From: CAWIVH01 sp963839475
GTDB taxonomy: Bacteria; Acidobacteriota; UBA6911
Reading direction: 5' to 3'
Length of the DNA stretch: 64,000 nucleotides
Assembly (NCBI GenBank): GCA_963839475.1
Contig: CAWIVH010000012.1
Location: 248,001 to 312,000, forward strand
The position numbers were made by a program, and so were the translations under genes. Below, one piece after another: positions 8,654 through 18,165 of this stretch. How positions within the stretch are numbered: position 1 is the stretch's first letter; every line of letters starts with the position of its first letter. The notes beneath the pieces were generated by a model. It was not told where the DNA came from, ran no database searches, and saw nothing but the letters and a program-made list of their open reading frames with translations.

Positions 8654-9748
8654 CTAAAGCCCCATCTTGGGGATCGCGTAAATCGGCCGCCACCCTTCGG
8701 TAAAGGGTTCCTTCATGTAGGGTTCCATTTCCTTTTCCGTGCGCATGGTCGTCTTCTCGATCGGGGGCACTTTCCCTGCAGGGTAAGCCTCAAGAATTTC
8801 GTCATGCAGGAGGGTGAGGTAGGAAAGAATGGCTGCGATCGTCCGTTTGGCTTTCCGGGCTGTACCGATGGTCGGGCGCCCTACCACGCCTTCGGGAATC
8901 GATCCCAGCTCGATGGGGAAATGCCCTTGCCCTTCGGACCACTTGCAGGGCCGGGCAAATGGGTCGACGGCCTTATCCATGTGGCCGTCAGGCAGGTATC
9001 CCTCTACGGTTGTTTCTTCCGCGTAATTCATCTCGACGTATTCCGGCGCCAGGAGAAGCATCACGGAAGTTTCCGCTTCGTCGGCGTGAACAAAGTTGTC
9101 GTCCCAGTCTCCGCCGCGGTCTTTGGTTCGGAAAAATTCCCGGACGGCGCGATGCCAATCGATGGTCCGGAATATGCCGGGCAGGTTCCAGGTCTTCTGC
9201 AGTTCCTGGATCGCCGCCTCCAGCAGCCACTGGTGGCCGTGATTATTAATCAAGATGATCTTCCGGAACCCGTCATTCCAGAAACCGACCATAACATCGA
9301 TCAACACCCGCTTCAGGACTTCATCTTCGAGATGAATGGTTCCTGGCATACCGATGTGGTGATGCGGGTGGCCGCCGAAATTCAGGGGGGTCCAGGTCAG
9401 GTTGACTGGAGCACCCTTCTTAGCCGTGTAGCGCCTCACTCCTTCCAGGATCTGGAGAACCATAAAAGTGTCGAGGCCGGTCACGGTGTGGCGGCCGTGC
9501 AGTTCCGAGCACCCGATGGGGATGAAAAGGATGTCGTTCTTCCTGCGGTTTTCGACCACTTTCTGATGAATCGTGGTTTGGATGTAGGTTCCGGGCTTCG
9601 CCAGTTCCGAAGGGGTGGGAATCCCGTAGTCTGTCAGGATCTGATCGATCTCGGCTTCCGAGGCCTCCCAGATCTTCTTTTTGAGCCTTCCGACCGAAGT
9701 GTCCTCGAAATACAGGTCTTTCCGGTTTGTTGTCAGCCATTGAGTCAT
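8654..9748 (-). CDS. iolN: 3-dehydro-scyllo-inosose hydrolase (creatininase fold)
   Basis: This 364-residue cytosolic enzyme of the creatininase superfamily would hydrolyse diketo-inositol to 5-dehydro-L-gluconate. Metal-site features are PIGCSELHGRHTVTGLDTF (the PxGxxExHGxH...D pattern), INNHGHQW, and HADEAETSVMLLLAPE. It is longer than creatininase itself, with an N-terminal extension resembling the IolN branch described in Thermotoga maritima (TM0413). Immediate linkage to an IolM-type dehydrogenase (18-base gap) and a cyclitol-class importer supports this specific assignment. The fold is certain; the substrate is inferred from the neighbours and from recollection of the family. Confidence 0.82.
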   Translation of the reverse strand: MTQWLTTNRKDLYFEDTSVGRLKKKIWEASEAEIDQILTDYGIPTPSELAKPGTYIQTTIHQKVVENRRKNDILFIPIGCSELHGRHTVTGLDTFMVLQILEGVRRYTAKKGAPVNLTWTPLNFGGHPHHHIGMPGTIHLEDEVLKRVLIDVMVGFWNDGFRKIILINNHGHQWLLEAAIQELQKTWNLPGIFRTIDWHRAVREFFRTKDRGGDWDDNFVHADEAETSVMLLLAPEYVEMNYAEETTVEGYLPDGHMDKAVDPFARPCKWSEGQGHFPIELGSIPEGVVGRPTIGTARKAKRTIAAILSYLTLLHDEILEAYPAGKVPPIEKTTMRTEKEMEPYMKEPFTEGWRPIYAIPKMGL

Positions 9749-9766
9749 TTTTGAACCTCTCCAATA

Positions 9767-10954
9767 TCAGTCGAACTTGGTTACAGTGATCTTGACCTCG
9801 TCCCTATCGGTCTGGAGCATCACCAGGTTTTCCCGGATCTGATCGATTCCGATTTGCTTGGTCACAATTCGCGAGATGTCCATTCCACCCGACATGCAGC
9901 CAATAACGTTGGGGAAGATGCCGTGCCCGGAATGCCCCTGAGCGCCGATCACGGCAGCACGGCGGACCTGGAGCACTTCCCCGGTCAACTGGATTTTAGC
10001 GTCGGCCCGCGCGACGATAACCACTCTAGTATTGACGGACCGGCCTTCCCAGATAATTTTCTCTACATCGGGCCACACAATGCCGGGCAAGCCGGTGGCC
10101 TCAAGGATGAGGGCGGCGCCCATCCCTTTGGTGATTTCGAGAACAGCTTCTGCAACACCTTCCTTGGTGGGATCCAGGGCGTGGGTCGCGCCCATCGCCA
10201 AGGCCATTTCACGGCGCATTTTGGACGGCTCGGAAAGGATAACGTTGGTCGCCCCGGCGTGCCGCAGAATAGCGCAGGCTGCCTGCCCGATCGGTCCTCC
10301 TCCCAGAATCAGCACGTTTTCGCCGGCCCGGATGCCCCCGCCCCGCTCGATCACGGCATTGAATGCCACCGAAGCCGGTTCGACCAGGCTGCCGAGGATC
10401 CACATTTTCTCTTCGCCATAAATCTCCCGCAGCGGCTCGAGGCTCCAAAGGTAGCGCGCATTCATTTTGATATATTTCGCATACGCGCCATCGATCGAGA
10501 AGCCGATTTCCTGCAGACGCTCACAATGGTTCGGGATGCCGTCACAGCAGGGTTTGCATTGCGCGCACCAGATCATCTCCTCGGCACAGACTGGTTCGCC
10601 GATCTGATAAGGCTTCCCGGTACGCTTGTTGTAGGCATTTTCCCCGGCATGGACGATCTTGCCGCAGAATTCATGGCCGAGCGTGGCCGGGAATGCTGTC
10701 AGACCCGGGTAAAAAATGTACCCTTCCTGATCCGTCTGGAGCATATGGACATCGCTGCCGCAGATGCCGCAGGCCATCACTTCAATCAGGACCTCTTCCG
10801 GTCCGCAGTCCGGCACATTCTTTTCCACGATTTCAATCCTGGGATTCCGCCACACTTTGCTTCCCAGGTAGGTCAGTTTCCCTTCTATATCTTTCGCACC
10901 GAGTTTGAAGCCGGGTTTGGGGCTCCAATCAGCATTCAAGCAAGCCGCTCTCAT
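9767..10954 (-). CDS. iolM: scyllo-inosose 3-dehydrogenase (zinc-dependent MDR)
   Basis: A 395-residue zinc-dependent medium-chain dehydrogenase, longer than typical alcohol dehydrogenases. Catalytic-zinc ligands lie in CGICGSDVHM and LGHEFCG; a cysteine-rich structural-zinc lobe is seen in EEMIWCAQCKPCCDGIPNHC; the Rossmann motif is ILGGGPIGQAAC. The extended N-terminus (LGSKVWRNPRIEI) and the insert GENAYNKRTGKPY resemble the IolM group, which oxidises scyllo-inosose (2-keto-myo-inositol) to a diketone with NAD. It heads the operon iolM-iolN-ATPase-permease-binding protein; AGGAG precedes the ATG by five bases. The role is supported strongly by the adjacent iolN. Confidence 0.82.
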   Translation of the reverse strand: MRAACLNADWSPKPGFKLGAKDIEGKLTYLGSKVWRNPRIEIVEKNVPDCGPEEVLIEVMACGICGSDVHMLQTDQEGYIFYPGLTAFPATLGHEFCGKIVHAGENAYNKRTGKPYQIGEPVCAEEMIWCAQCKPCCDGIPNHCERLQEIGFSIDGAYAKYIKMNARYLWSLEPLREIYGEEKMWILGSLVEPASVAFNAVIERGGGIRAGENVLILGGGPIGQAACAILRHAGATNVILSEPSKMRREMALAMGATHALDPTKEGVAEAVLEITKGMGAALILEATGLPGIVWPDVEKIIWEGRSVNTRVVIVARADAKIQLTGEVLQVRRAAVIGAQGHSGHGIFPNVIGCMSGGMDISRIVTKQIGIDQIRENLVMLQTDRDEVKITVTKFD

Positions 10955-11094
10955 AAGCTCTCCTGTCGTATCGAATAGAATGATTTCACTTCATCCGCAA
11001 CATGCATGAATTATCAAAAGGTGTCAGGCTATTTTTACACCAGTTTGTCGCGAAGGCTCACGCTGGATCCATGCCAATATTAAAGTTTGCAATT

Positions 11095-11964
11095 CTAGCC
11101 TGACTCCTTTTGATTTTTCGGGAGGCCGTTCATACCGCCTGCCGATTCCGTGGAACGGGCTCCCACATGGTTGCCCATTCTAAGGCACTTCGCCGGAGAT
11201 AGACCACAAGACCGCGCATAAAGGAAACCTCCGTTAAAAGCATCGCCGGCCCCTGTGGTGTCGACTACGCGAGCCCGCGGAGCCGGAACCTGCAGATTTC
11301 GCGCCGGCCAGGCGGAGCCTTTTTCGCCGAGTTTGACAATCACAGCATGGGGCTGCCGCCGCCAGTATTCCAGTGCGGAGGTCAGGTTGCGCTTTCCCGA
11401 ATAAAGCGTCGCCTCCAGCTCATTCAGGAAAAGATAGTCGAGGGCCTGCAGCAGGCCGGGAAACCCGGGATCTTTCATCAAACCTTCATTCCAGCCGAAA
11501 TCCCAGGATGTCGATATTCTTCGCGCCCGCAGACGAACCAGGATCGCGTTCCACCTGCGACAGTCATGTGGATAAAGAGCAAAATGCACATGTTTCGCTG
11601 TAAACCGCCTGGAATCGGCAAGCAGCCGATCTTCGAGCTGGTCATTGATTCCGTTGAAGGTAACATAGCTGCGTTCGGATCCGGTGGATAGCGCCGCAGT
11701 TATGGCGTGGGGTTCGTCGCGGCGGCGCAGATTCCTGACCGCAATCCCTTCCCCCCGCAGGAAAGCCGCGGCATGGTCGCTGAGGCCGCTGACCACACCG
11801 CAGCGGAGGCCCAGCCGGGCCGCAGCAACAGCGGTGATCAGAGCTCCGCCCCCGATGGTCCTGACAAATTGGCTGGTTTTGACTTCTTCGCCGGGGCCCG
11901 GAAGACGTGGCAAATCCACGAATATCAGGTCCTCAAACGCTTCGCCGACCGTCAGCAGATCCAC
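11095..11964 (-). CDS. PfkB-family carbohydrate kinase
   Basis: The protein has 289 residues of the ribokinase fold. Visible are an N-terminal GGGALITAVAAARLG glycine-rich stretch, the VIVKLGEKGSAW block and the C-terminal signature DTTGAGDAFNGGF, whose Asp is the catalytic base. The phosphoryl acceptor cannot be read from sequence; 2-keto-3-deoxygluconate, a keto-sugar acid or a ketohexose would fit the surrounding sugar-acid pathway. It is 140 bases upstream of iolM on the same strand and may or may not share its transcript. A near-perfect palindromic LacI-type operator lies about 135 bases upstream of its start. Confidence 0.8.
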   Translation of the reverse strand: MDLLTVGEAFEDLIFVDLPRLPGPGEEVKTSQFVRTIGGGALITAVAAARLGLRCGVVSGLSDHAAAFLRGEGIAVRNLRRRDEPHAITAALSTGSERSYVTFNGINDQLEDRLLADSRRFTAKHVHFALYPHDCRRWNAILVRLRARRISTSWDFGWNEGLMKDPGFPGLLQALDYLFLNELEATLYSGKRNLTSALEYWRRQPHAVIVKLGEKGSAWPARNLQVPAPRARVVDTTGAGDAFNGGFLYARSCGLSPAKCLRMGNHVGARSTESAGGMNGLPKNQKESG

Positions 11965-12096
11965 AGGAAAACCCGAGCGTCAATATGTGTAGAAAAGACC
12001 GGAAGCGCCTGGCGCCCCCGGGCACCCTGGCCCCGGCACCTTACGATGCCGGCACCCAAAAATCCGCCGGAAACTCCGGATCCGGCAGAATGCTCA

Positions 12097-12114
12097 TATC
12101 GTAACGTTTCGATA
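12097..12114. promoter_or_regulatory. LacI-type operator, site 1 (AACGTT core)
   Basis: TATCGTAACGTTTCGATA is an 18-base palindrome with a single mismatched symmetric pair, centred on the CG step as LacI-family operators are. It stands in the divergent spacer between the PfkB kinase and the PIG-L gene. It resembles the perfect site at 19480, so the two genes and the GH4 gene may share a regulator. Confidence 0.55.
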
Positions 12115-12177
12115 CTTTCCAAGTCAAGCATCGAGAATTGTGCCAGGAAACCAGAATAAATGACATTCCTCTCTTCC

Positions 12178-12227
12178 CGTAACGTTTTGGCAAATCCGTT
12201 GACAGTCGCAACGCGGGGGCTTAGACT
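12178..12227 (+). promoter_or_regulatory. LacI-type operator site 2 next to a sigma-70-like promoter
   Basis: CGTAACGTTTTG (12178-12189) is a weaker copy of the AACGTT-centred palindrome. Ten bases on stands TTGACA (12199-12204), then a 17-base spacer and TAGACT (12222-12227), a good sigma-70 match reading towards the PIG-L gene. The operator just upstream of the -35 box could repress or modulate it. A leader of roughly 140 bases follows before the first ATG. Confidence 0.5.
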
Positions 12228-12376
12228 CCCCCCAGTATTGGAAATAGAATCGTCCGCTATCCGCGCGGGAAGCGGCGTAGCTGTGTCCCGGCGACGCTGC
12301 CTTGATGATGTGAAAAGACAGAGGCGCAGGAATCCAACAAGCGGCAGTTCGGGCAAGCGCTGGAGAGAAAACGAAA

Positions 12377-15209
12377 ATGTTGCAACAAGGTGAGCCTCGT
12401 AGGCCGATCCATGCGGCCATTGTTCCGCTGTTTTTAGCTGCGCTGCTCCTGGCAGCTGCAATGGGAATCTTGAACTATTCAGCTCGGGCCCAGTCGGCGC
12501 CCGAAACGGGGATCCAGCCCCCGACCTTTGCCGCGCCGCTATCGCTGGACCGCGGAGCGGTCGGGCTGTGGCAGACCCTGAAACGGTTGCATACCCGGGC
12601 CAGCTTGCTCCAGATCACGGCTCACCCGGACGATGAGGACGGTGCCATGCTGACCTTCGAATCCCGTGGCAAGGGAACTCGCGTGGGCCTTCTCTGCCTG
12701 ACCCGCGGCGAAGGCGGCGCCAACGTGATGTCCCAGGATTATTTCGATGCCATCGGTCTGGTGCGCACGGAAGAACTGCTTATGGCTGGGCGATATTACG
12801 GCGTCCAGCAATACTGGGGTCACGTCACCGATTACGGTTTTTCCAAAACTAAGGAGGAAGCTCTCGGTCAGTGGACACATGAGAGGGTACTCGGTGATGC
12901 CGTCCGCGTCGTGCGCATGTCACGACCGCTGGTGGTTACCTCGGTCTTTATCGGCGGACCCACCGACGGCCACGGCAACCATCAGACCACCGGACAGGTC
13001 ATGCAGGAGGTCTTCCTGGCGGCAGGAGATCCTAAAGCTTTCCCCGAACAGATCGCCGAGGGTCTGCAACCCTGGTCCCCGATCAAGGTATATGGCCGCA
13101 CACCCATGTCCATGCGTGCGCGGGGGAAATGTCACTGCCTATAACTACATCGAAAAGAAAACCATTCCCTCCCCGGTACCGGTAAATCTCATAATCCCGG
13201 GCGGCTCCTACGACCCGGTGCTGGGATTCAATTACGCCCAGATTGCCCGCGAAGGCCTCGGCTACCAGAAATGTCAGAACGGCGGCACGGGACTGCCGCC
13301 CGCAGGTGAATCGAGCAGCTCCTATACGCGGTTCGGATCCAAGATCATCGCCGCAGACCGTGAAAACTCATTCTTTGACGGGATCGATACCTCTTTGGCC
13401 GGAATTGCTACCCTTGCGGGAGGCCAGGCGCCTGACTTCCTGAAATCCGGGCTCGCGGAAGTCAATTCCAGGGTCGAACAAGCCCTAAAAGATTATTCAG
13501 CCTCTGCGCCCGAAAAAACCGCTCCAGCGCTGGCGGCCGGACTGAAGGCTACCAACTCCCTGATCCAGAAGGTCGATGAAAGCAATCTCGCCGCCGGGGC
13601 CAAGTATGACATCCGCCACGAGCTGCAGGTAAAGCGAACCCAGTTCAATGAAGCCATCACCCAGGCTTTGGGGCTTTCCCTGGAGGCCACCCTGACCCCC
13701 GAAAATCCTCCCACCGGGCGGATGGCGATGTTCATGGGTACCCCGGAGACCTTCCAGGTTGCCATCCCGGGCCAGAAGTTCTGGGTTAACGCCCACGTCG
13801 TCAATCAAAGCAGCATTCCCGTTCAGCTGGAGAAGGTCACTCTGTCAGGGCCTGTCAATGAGAACTGGACCTTTATCAGCAACAGCTCGGGCGTCGGCCC
13901 CTTGGCCGGTAACAAACCCACGGATATCCGGTTTACAGTCAGCGTCCCGGACAATGCCGGCTTTACCCGGCCCTATTTCACACGCTCCAGAATTGATCGA
14001 CCGTATTACGACTTTATCGAGAAGAAATACCGGAATCTGACTCACATGCCTTACCCCCTGGCCGCCTGGGCGGATTTCGTCTATGAAGGCGTCCAGATCC
14101 GGATGGGGCAAGTGGTTCAGTCCGTCAAGCGTGTGACCGGCCCGGGATTGGTCCTGAACCCGCTCGTGGTGGCGCCGGCAATCTCGGTGACCATCCAGCC
14201 CAGCGCCGGGATCATACCTTTGGACGCAAAGTCAGTATCGCTATCGGTTACGGTTCACAGCAATGTCAAAGGACCGGCCAAAGGAACCGTCAAGCTGGAA
14301 CTGCCGGAAGGCTGGAATTCAACGCCGCCGGTAGCGGAGTTGACGACGGCGAAAGACGGGGAGGACCAGACCCTGGTTTTCAAAGTCAGTCCAAAAGGAC
14401 TGCAGCAGAAATCCTATACGATTACGGCCGTCGCTGAATACAACGGCCGCACCTACAAAGAAGGGTATCGGACGACAGGGTACCCGGGCCTGAGACCTTA
14501 TCAACTCTACCGCGCCTCCACCTATGCGACTTCTGGCGTGGATGTGAAGGTCGCCCCGGATCTGAGCGTGGGCTATATCGTGGGCAGCGGCGATGAAGTG
14601 CCGGAATCGCTGGAGAATCTCGGCATAAAGGTCGAGGAACTCACGCCTCAGGATATTGCCACCAGTGATCTGAGCCGATTCAAAGTGATCCTGATGGGCG
14701 TGCGGACTTACGCCGTGCGCGAGGACCTGAGAACCTACAACCGCCGTATTATCGAATATGTGAAGAATGGCGGTGTGGTGATCGTCCAGTACAATACTCC
14801 GGAGTTCGACAATAACTACGGCCCCTACCCCTATACGATGTCCCGCAATCCCGAAGAAGTGACGGACGAGACGTCGAAAATGCAGATCCTGATCCCGAAT
14901 CACGCGCTTTTCAACTGGCCCAATAAAATCACGGAAAAGGACTTCGAAGGCTGGGTGGAGGAACGCGGATCCAAATTCATGCAGTCCTGGGATCCTCAGT
15001 ATGAAGCCCTGCTGGAAACGCACGACGCCGGCCAGGAACCGCAGAAAGGCGGTTTGCTCTTCGCGCGCTACGGGAAAGGGATTTACGTCTACTGTGCGTA
15101 TGCATTTTATCGTCAACTCCCGGATGGGGTTGCCGGGGCCTATCGGCTTATGGCCAATCTCGTGAGCCTGCCGGCCAACCCGCAAAGGGGCGGGGCGAAA
15201 AGCCAGTGA
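12377..15209 (+). pseudogene. Secreted PIG-L family deacetylase with large C-terminal region, frameshifted
   Basis: An N-terminal frame (12377 to 13144) carries a signal-anchor, the zinc-site motif TAHPDDED near residues 81-88, and HGNHQTTG, the hallmarks of PIG-L/LmbE N-acetylglucosaminyl deacetylases. The rest of the protein continues in another frame from GGNVTAYNYIEKK through about 690 further residues, including beta-rich NEW3-like repeats (GTVKLELPEGWNS) and a late domain around VILMGVRTYAVREDLR. The break is at or near the five-G run at 13122-13126; removing one base would restore a single frame of about 940 codons. Downstream codon use looks undamaged, so the shift is recent, a sequencing or assembly error, or a recoding site. 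Natural substrates of this family are amino-sugar conjugates. Confidence 0.8.
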
Positions 15210-15666
15210 CGCTGCTTCGGAGAGGCCTGAAAAATCAATTCAAACCACGGAGGCCGCCAGGACCGCAAGGTTTTCAGGGTGAGGATTGAGCCCGGTGCGA
15301 CCTTCGGGGGCTTCGGAGTTCAATCTCTCAAGCGTGCCTGGTTTCCGGAAAAAGGGCCAAACAAGCTGTCTCAAAACTACTATGGAGCGGGCTTTCAGCC
15401 CTTATTTCATTTATGAATCCAGTCCCAGGGCTTCGCCCTGGGCTGTTATGGGATCGCGCTTTCAGCGCTTACAATTTGATGAATAATATGCCTTTATGAA
15501 ATATGAAGGGCCGAAGGCCCGGCGACATACCAGCCTAGGGCGAAGCCCTAGGAATACATCAGAAGTTATAGTGAGGGCTGAATGCCCGATCCATAATGCA
15601 TTGTTTTAGGTTTTGAGACAGCCTGCAAAGTCCAGACCCACATGATGAGGGGCCCAGAGGCAGAAA
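15210..15666. other. Gene-free spacer before the LacI gene
   Basis: No coding frame is supported here. It contains CCACGGAGGCCGCCAGGACC-type repeat debris near 15245 and then a palindrome-rich element with inverted ends, described separately. Confidence 0.6.
15365..15622. repeat. MITE-like element with inverted ends GCTGTCTCAAAAC and internal hairpins
   Basis: The 13-base left end GCTGTCTCAAAAC (15365-15377) is repeated perfectly inverted at 15610-15622 (GTTTTGAGACAGC), framing 258 bases. Inside are a series of short palindromes with similar style: GGGCTTTCAGCCC, CAGGGCTTCGCCCTG, GCGCTTTCAGCGC, GGGCCGAAGGCCC, CCTAGGGCGAAGCCCTAGG and GGGCTGAATGCCC. No protein is encoded. The layout fits a non-autonomous transposon-derived or REP-like cluster. 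No obvious target-site duplication could be identified. Confidence 0.65.
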
Positions 15667-16758
15667 ATGAGACGCACCAAAAAGCCGCATGACGGACGCC
15701 CCGTCACGATACGGGATGTGGCACGCGAGGCCGGAGCATCGGTTTCCACCGTTTCAGCCGCTCTCAACAGCACCGACTATGTCAGCAAAGAGATGCATCG
15801 GCGCATTCAAAAGGCGATCGCCCGTCTGCACTACCGCCCCAATGACCTCGCACGCAGTCTGAGGATGCGCCGGAGCCACACCCTGGCCGTGGTGGTTCCG
15901 GACCTTTCCAACAATTTCTTTACCGACGTGCTACGCGGTATGGAAGACGCGGCTGCTTCGCACGGCTACACCCTTCTCATAGGAGACTCGAGGGAAAAGT
16001 GGGGGGAAGAAAAAAAGTATCTCGATGCCTTCAGCCGCCGGCGGGTGGAAGGTGTTGCGCGCATTCCAGCTATGGACGAGCCCGGCGGCCAGGCTACTCC
16101 GCTTCTGGGGGACATCCCGGTGGTTTACCTGGACCGGCGGCCGAGCTCAGGGGATTCCTGCCTGGCCTTCGTCGGCGTGGACAACATCCAGGCAGCATTC
16201 GATGCCACAAAGTACCTGCAGAGTCTGGGACACAGGCGCATTGCAGTCATTACCGGGCCCAGGACTACGCGGAGTGCAACCGATCGAGCGGAAGGGTACC
16301 GATTGGCCATGCGCAGCATGCGGCTCCCGGTCCGCGAGGAACTGGTTCAATACGCGAGCTTCGACATGATGAGCGGCACCCGTGCAGCCTCCCAGATGCT
16401 TACCTGGCCCGAACGCCCGACGGCGATCTTCTGCACGAACAACACTCTGACGATCGGAGCTCTCGAGGCCATTCATGACCTGGGGTTGCATTGCCCCGAA
16501 GAAATAAGCTTGCTCGGCTTCGATGACACGTACTGGGCGTCGTTGGTGCGGCCGAAGCTTACCATGGTGCGTCAGCCGTCGCGTGAGATAGGAATTACAG
16601 CCGCGCGGATCCTGATCGATCACATCAGCGGTCATTCAAGCCCGGCTAAGGAAATCCTTCTGTCCACGCAGCTCGTGATTCGTGAATCCTGCGTGGCTCC
16701 GGGAACGAGCCACCGCAGGTCGCAGCGGAAGCGGAAGCCTGTTCCCACCAGCAGATAA
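15667..16758 (+). CDS. LacI-family transcriptional regulator
   Basis: A 363-residue regulator. The N-terminal helix-turn-helix reads VTIRDVAREAGASVSTVSAAL and is followed by a hinge region (YRPNDLARSLRMRRS). The rest is a periplasmic-binding-protein-like sensor: VVVPDLSNNFFTDVLRGME, VGVDNIQAAFDATKYL, the FCTNNTLTIGALEA segment and LLGFDDTYWASLV. An arginine- and lysine-rich tail ends the protein. It is a candidate regulator of the sugar/inositol genes around it. No clear operator was found immediately upstream of its own gene. The effector cannot be told from the sequence. Confidence 0.9.
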   Translation: MRRTKKPHDGRPVTIRDVAREAGASVSTVSAALNSTDYVSKEMHRRIQKAIARLHYRPNDLARSLRMRRSHTLAVVVPDLSNNFFTDVLRGMEDAAASHGYTLLIGDSREKWGEEKKYLDAFSRRRVEGVARIPAMDEPGGQATPLLGDIPVVYLDRRPSSGDSCLAFVGVDNIQAAFDATKYLQSLGHRRIAVITGPRTTRSATDRAEGYRLAMRSMRLPVREELVQYASFDMMSGTRAASQMLTWPERPTAIFCTNNTLTIGALEAIHDLGLHCPEEISLLGFDDTYWASLVRPKLTMVRQPSREIGITAARILIDHISGHSSPAKEILLSTQLVIRESCVAPGTSHRRSQRKRKPVPTSR

Positions 16759-16803
16759 AATCGCCCGGACCGCCAAATTCATCATGGGGCCGGATAGGAG
16801 GGA

Positions 16804-18165
16804 TTAGGCGCGTTTGGCCCGGTCAAACAGGAAATAAGCCCCTACCGACACTGCCAGGAAGGCGAATGAAAACCAGATACCCTCGCTCGGTCCGGTGAAA
16901 AAGATATACAGCCACAGCGCCAGGGAGACGAGCGCCGGCATCGGATAAAGAAACATCTTGAAGGGCTGTTCGATGTCCTTTCGATACTGATAAAGCAGCA
17001 CCACGCCAATACATTGCCAGATGAAACGTAACAAAATCTGTACCTGTATAAGCCAGCTGACCAGCTCTCCAAGGGTGAAAAAACAGAACGGGAGGGAAAT
17101 AATCCCGAGCGTGACGAGCGAAACATGGGGGAAGTGTTTGGTCTTGTGCACCCTCGCGAAAACTTTGAAGAAATCGCCGTCGCGCGCCGCTGCAAACGGT
17201 ATTCTCGAATACCCGAGGATGACGGCATAAAGCGATGCCGCCGCCACGAACAGGATCAATCCTGTCATAGTAAATCCGGCAATGCGTCCGATGGCGGGAT
17301 CCGCGAAGGTCCGCTCGATGAATACCGAGGCAACGGTCCGGCTCTTTTCCGCCTCCTGCCAGGGAATCATGCCAATGATCACGGTGCTCATGAGAATGTA
17401 AAGAACGGCAACCACCACGATGGCGAGAACGATGGAACGGGGAACCGTCTTGGTCGGGTTGCGGATTTCTTCGGCAATATTGCAGACCTGGTTGTACCCG
17501 CCATAGCTGTACATGGCCAGCACCGAGGCAGCGCCGAGAGCAAGCGCCCAATCCCGGTCCATCCGGAAAGCATTCGGTGGAAAAGTAAACGCCTGCTTGA
17601 GTGAAAAATTGAAAAGGCCGGCGACAATCACCCACCCGACTGTAAAGAGGACCACGACCAGCATGATCACTGCCAGGCGGCCGATAGATTCTATGTCCCG
17701 ATAAAGCAGGGCCGTCATGGCGAGGCAGACGAAGGCGGCCAGGAGATTGTGCTGCAGCGGGGTCATGGTGGACCAGAAAAAGCCCAGATAATCCGAAAAG
17801 CCGACAGCGCCGCCGGCAATCGACAGCGGAGCCACCAGGATGATCTGAAAAATGAACATGAATGCCATCATCCGGCCGATGCCGAAAGGCTTGAAGGCTT
17901 CACGGAGATAAAGGTAGGGGCCGCCGCTGCCGGGAAGGGCTGCGCCCAGCTGGGCATAGACAAGGCCATCGCACCAGGCCAGAAAGGCCCCGGCGAGCCA
18001 CGCATAGATAATGTGCGGCCCCTTCATGGCAGTGATCATGAACGGGATGGTGAGAAACGGACCCACCCCGACCATCCCGATGATGTTGGTTGCCGTAGCC
18101 TGCAACAGGCCCATGCTGCGGTCGAGCTGGCCGGATGCGGCTGAAGCGTTCGAAGTTTCCGTCAT
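16804..18165 (-). CDS. APC-superfamily amino acid/amine permease
   Basis: This 453-residue inner-membrane protein has about twelve helices. The first helices show NIIGMVGVGPFLTIPFMI, matching the unwound TM1 glycine motif of APC permeases, followed by LPGSGGPYLYLREAF, another conserved APC block. AEEIRNPTKTVPRSI after TM6 is also typical. The ATG overlaps the stop codon of the GH4 gene (ATGA), so the two proteins are made together. A permease of the amino-acid superfamily coupled to a glycosidase suggests it may move an amino-sugar, an amino-acid conjugate or an unrecognised substrate; that is inference. Confidence 0.85.
   Translation of the reverse strand: MTETSNASAASGQLDRSMGLLQATATNIIGMVGVGPFLTIPFMITAMKGPHIIYAWLAGAFLAWCDGLVYAQLGAALPGSGGPYLYLREAFKPFGIGRMMAFMFIFQIILVAPLSIAGGAVGFSDYLGFFWSTMTPLQHNLLAAFVCLAMTALLYRDIESIGRLAVIMLVVVLFTVGWVIVAGLFNFSLKQAFTFPPNAFRMDRDWALALGAASVLAMYSYGGYNQVCNIAEEIRNPTKTVPRSIVLAIVVVAVLYILMSTVIIGMIPWQEAEKSRTVASVFIERTFADPAIGRIAGFTMTGLILFVAAASLYAVILGYSRIPFAAARDGDFFKVFARVHKTKHFPHVSLVTLGIISLPFCFFTLGELVSWLIQVQILLRFIWQCIGVVLLYQYRKDIEQPFKMFLYPMPALVSLALWLYIFFTGPSEGIWFSFAFLAVSVGAYFLFDRAKRA

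Noticed and set aside
8459..9754. 431-codon plus-strand frame opposite iolN
   Set aside because: Lies wholly on the reverse of a gene with conserved creatininase motifs; GC-rich DNA often leaves such frames open.
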